Position numbers and translations under genes: made by a program. The notes below the pieces were generated by a model that made no database searches, was not told where the DNA came from, and saw only the letters and a list, made by a program, of their open reading frames with translations. From contig JANQNI010000355.1 in the NCBI GenBank assembly GCA_028289805.1, positions 1-5,045 on the forward strand: 5,045 bases of DNA, written 5' to 3'. This stretch comes from Thermoplasmatota archaeon. GTDB taxonomy: Archaea; Thermoplasmatota; E2; JACPAO01; JAHFTW01. This document shows, one piece after another, positions 4,974 to 5,045 of the stretch (its first letter is position 1; every line of letters begins with the position of its first letter).

Positions 4974-5009
4974 TGTCCGACGCCGGACAGACAACCCAGC
5001 GTCCGCTGG
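4974..5009. promoter_or_regulatory. Two adjacent perfect inverted repeats, candidate operators
   Basis: TGTCCG-ACGC-CGGACA (4974-4989) and CCAGCG-TC-CGCTGG (4996-5009) lie 6 nt apart, upstream of the tandem winged-helix regulator. Both have 6-bp perfect arms with short, even spacers, as expected for dimeric regulator sites. They are different sequences, so they need not bind the same protein. No clear TATA box is visible between them and the gene. Confidence 0.35.
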
Positions 5010-5045
5010 CTGGGCGGGGTCGGGCCCAGGCGTGACTGGGTGGGG
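5010..5045 (+). repeat. Short direct repeat at right edge
   Basis: CTGGGCGGGG (5010-5019) recurs as CTGGGTGGGG (5036-5045) with one mismatch and a 26-nt period. The second copy ends exactly at the window edge, so the array could continue. G-rich repeats of this length may be chance in this composition. Confidence 0.2.

Noticed and set aside
1..5045. CRISPR arrays, insertion sequences or transposase genes
   Set aside because: No regularly spaced repeats, terminal inverted repeats with target duplications, or transposase motifs were seen.

Overview
The window looks like a chromosomal stretch from a high-GC archaeon, most likely a euryarchaeote and perhaps a GC-rich member of Thermoplasmatota. 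Four things point that way. The leftmost gene encodes an archaeal-type NEMF/Rqc2 (RqcH) protein. Surface protein 1243-2343 ends in an archaeosortase-like PGPG-helix-RRRR tail. TATA-like elements sit 26-29 nt ahead of GTG or ATG starts, as on leaderless archaeal mRNAs. The regulators are winged-helix proteins of archaeal style, and the tRNA-Pro gene has no encoded CCA. The lineage is an inference; no rRNA is present.

Layout: positions 1-1188 (minus strand) hold the N-terminal 396 residues of an RqcH/NEMF ribosome quality-control factor that runs off the left edge. It diverges from 1243-2343 (plus), a membrane-anchored surface protein with three N-terminal helices, a beta-rich ectodomain and a C-terminal sorting-like anchor. 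One TATA-like element (about 1214-1220) lies between the two starts and could serve both. Next comes a two-gene plus-strand unit: a six-helix membrane protein (2413-3024) and, 12 nt later, a small winged-helix regulator (3037-3342). A tRNA-Pro(CGG) gene follows (3391-3463); its likely TATA box overlaps the regulator stop codon. Converging on the tRNA is a small lipoprotein gene (3488-3823, minus).

From about 3861 to 4364 I find no convincing gene. Its right part (4226-4335) is a striking AT-rich island, about 28% GC by hand count in a genome otherwise near 70%. It carries a strong TATA-like tract and, downstream on the plus strand, a hairpin followed by a T-rich run. Together these could define a very short transcript. 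The right end holds a tandem winged-helix regulator (4365-4901, minus). Its leader can fold into a 10-bp hairpin overlapping the Shine-Dalgarno sequence, and two perfect inverted repeats further upstream are candidate operators.

The genes do not form one pathway. The recognisable themes are translation (RqcH, tRNA-Pro), the cell envelope (anchored surface protein, lipoprotein, polytopic protein) and transcription control (two winged-helix proteins). The strongest functional unit is the membrane-protein/regulator pair at 2413-3342. I found no clear evidence for a wholly new multi-gene system; the most open questions are the AT-rich island, the two start-proximal hairpins and the two uncharacterised membrane proteins.
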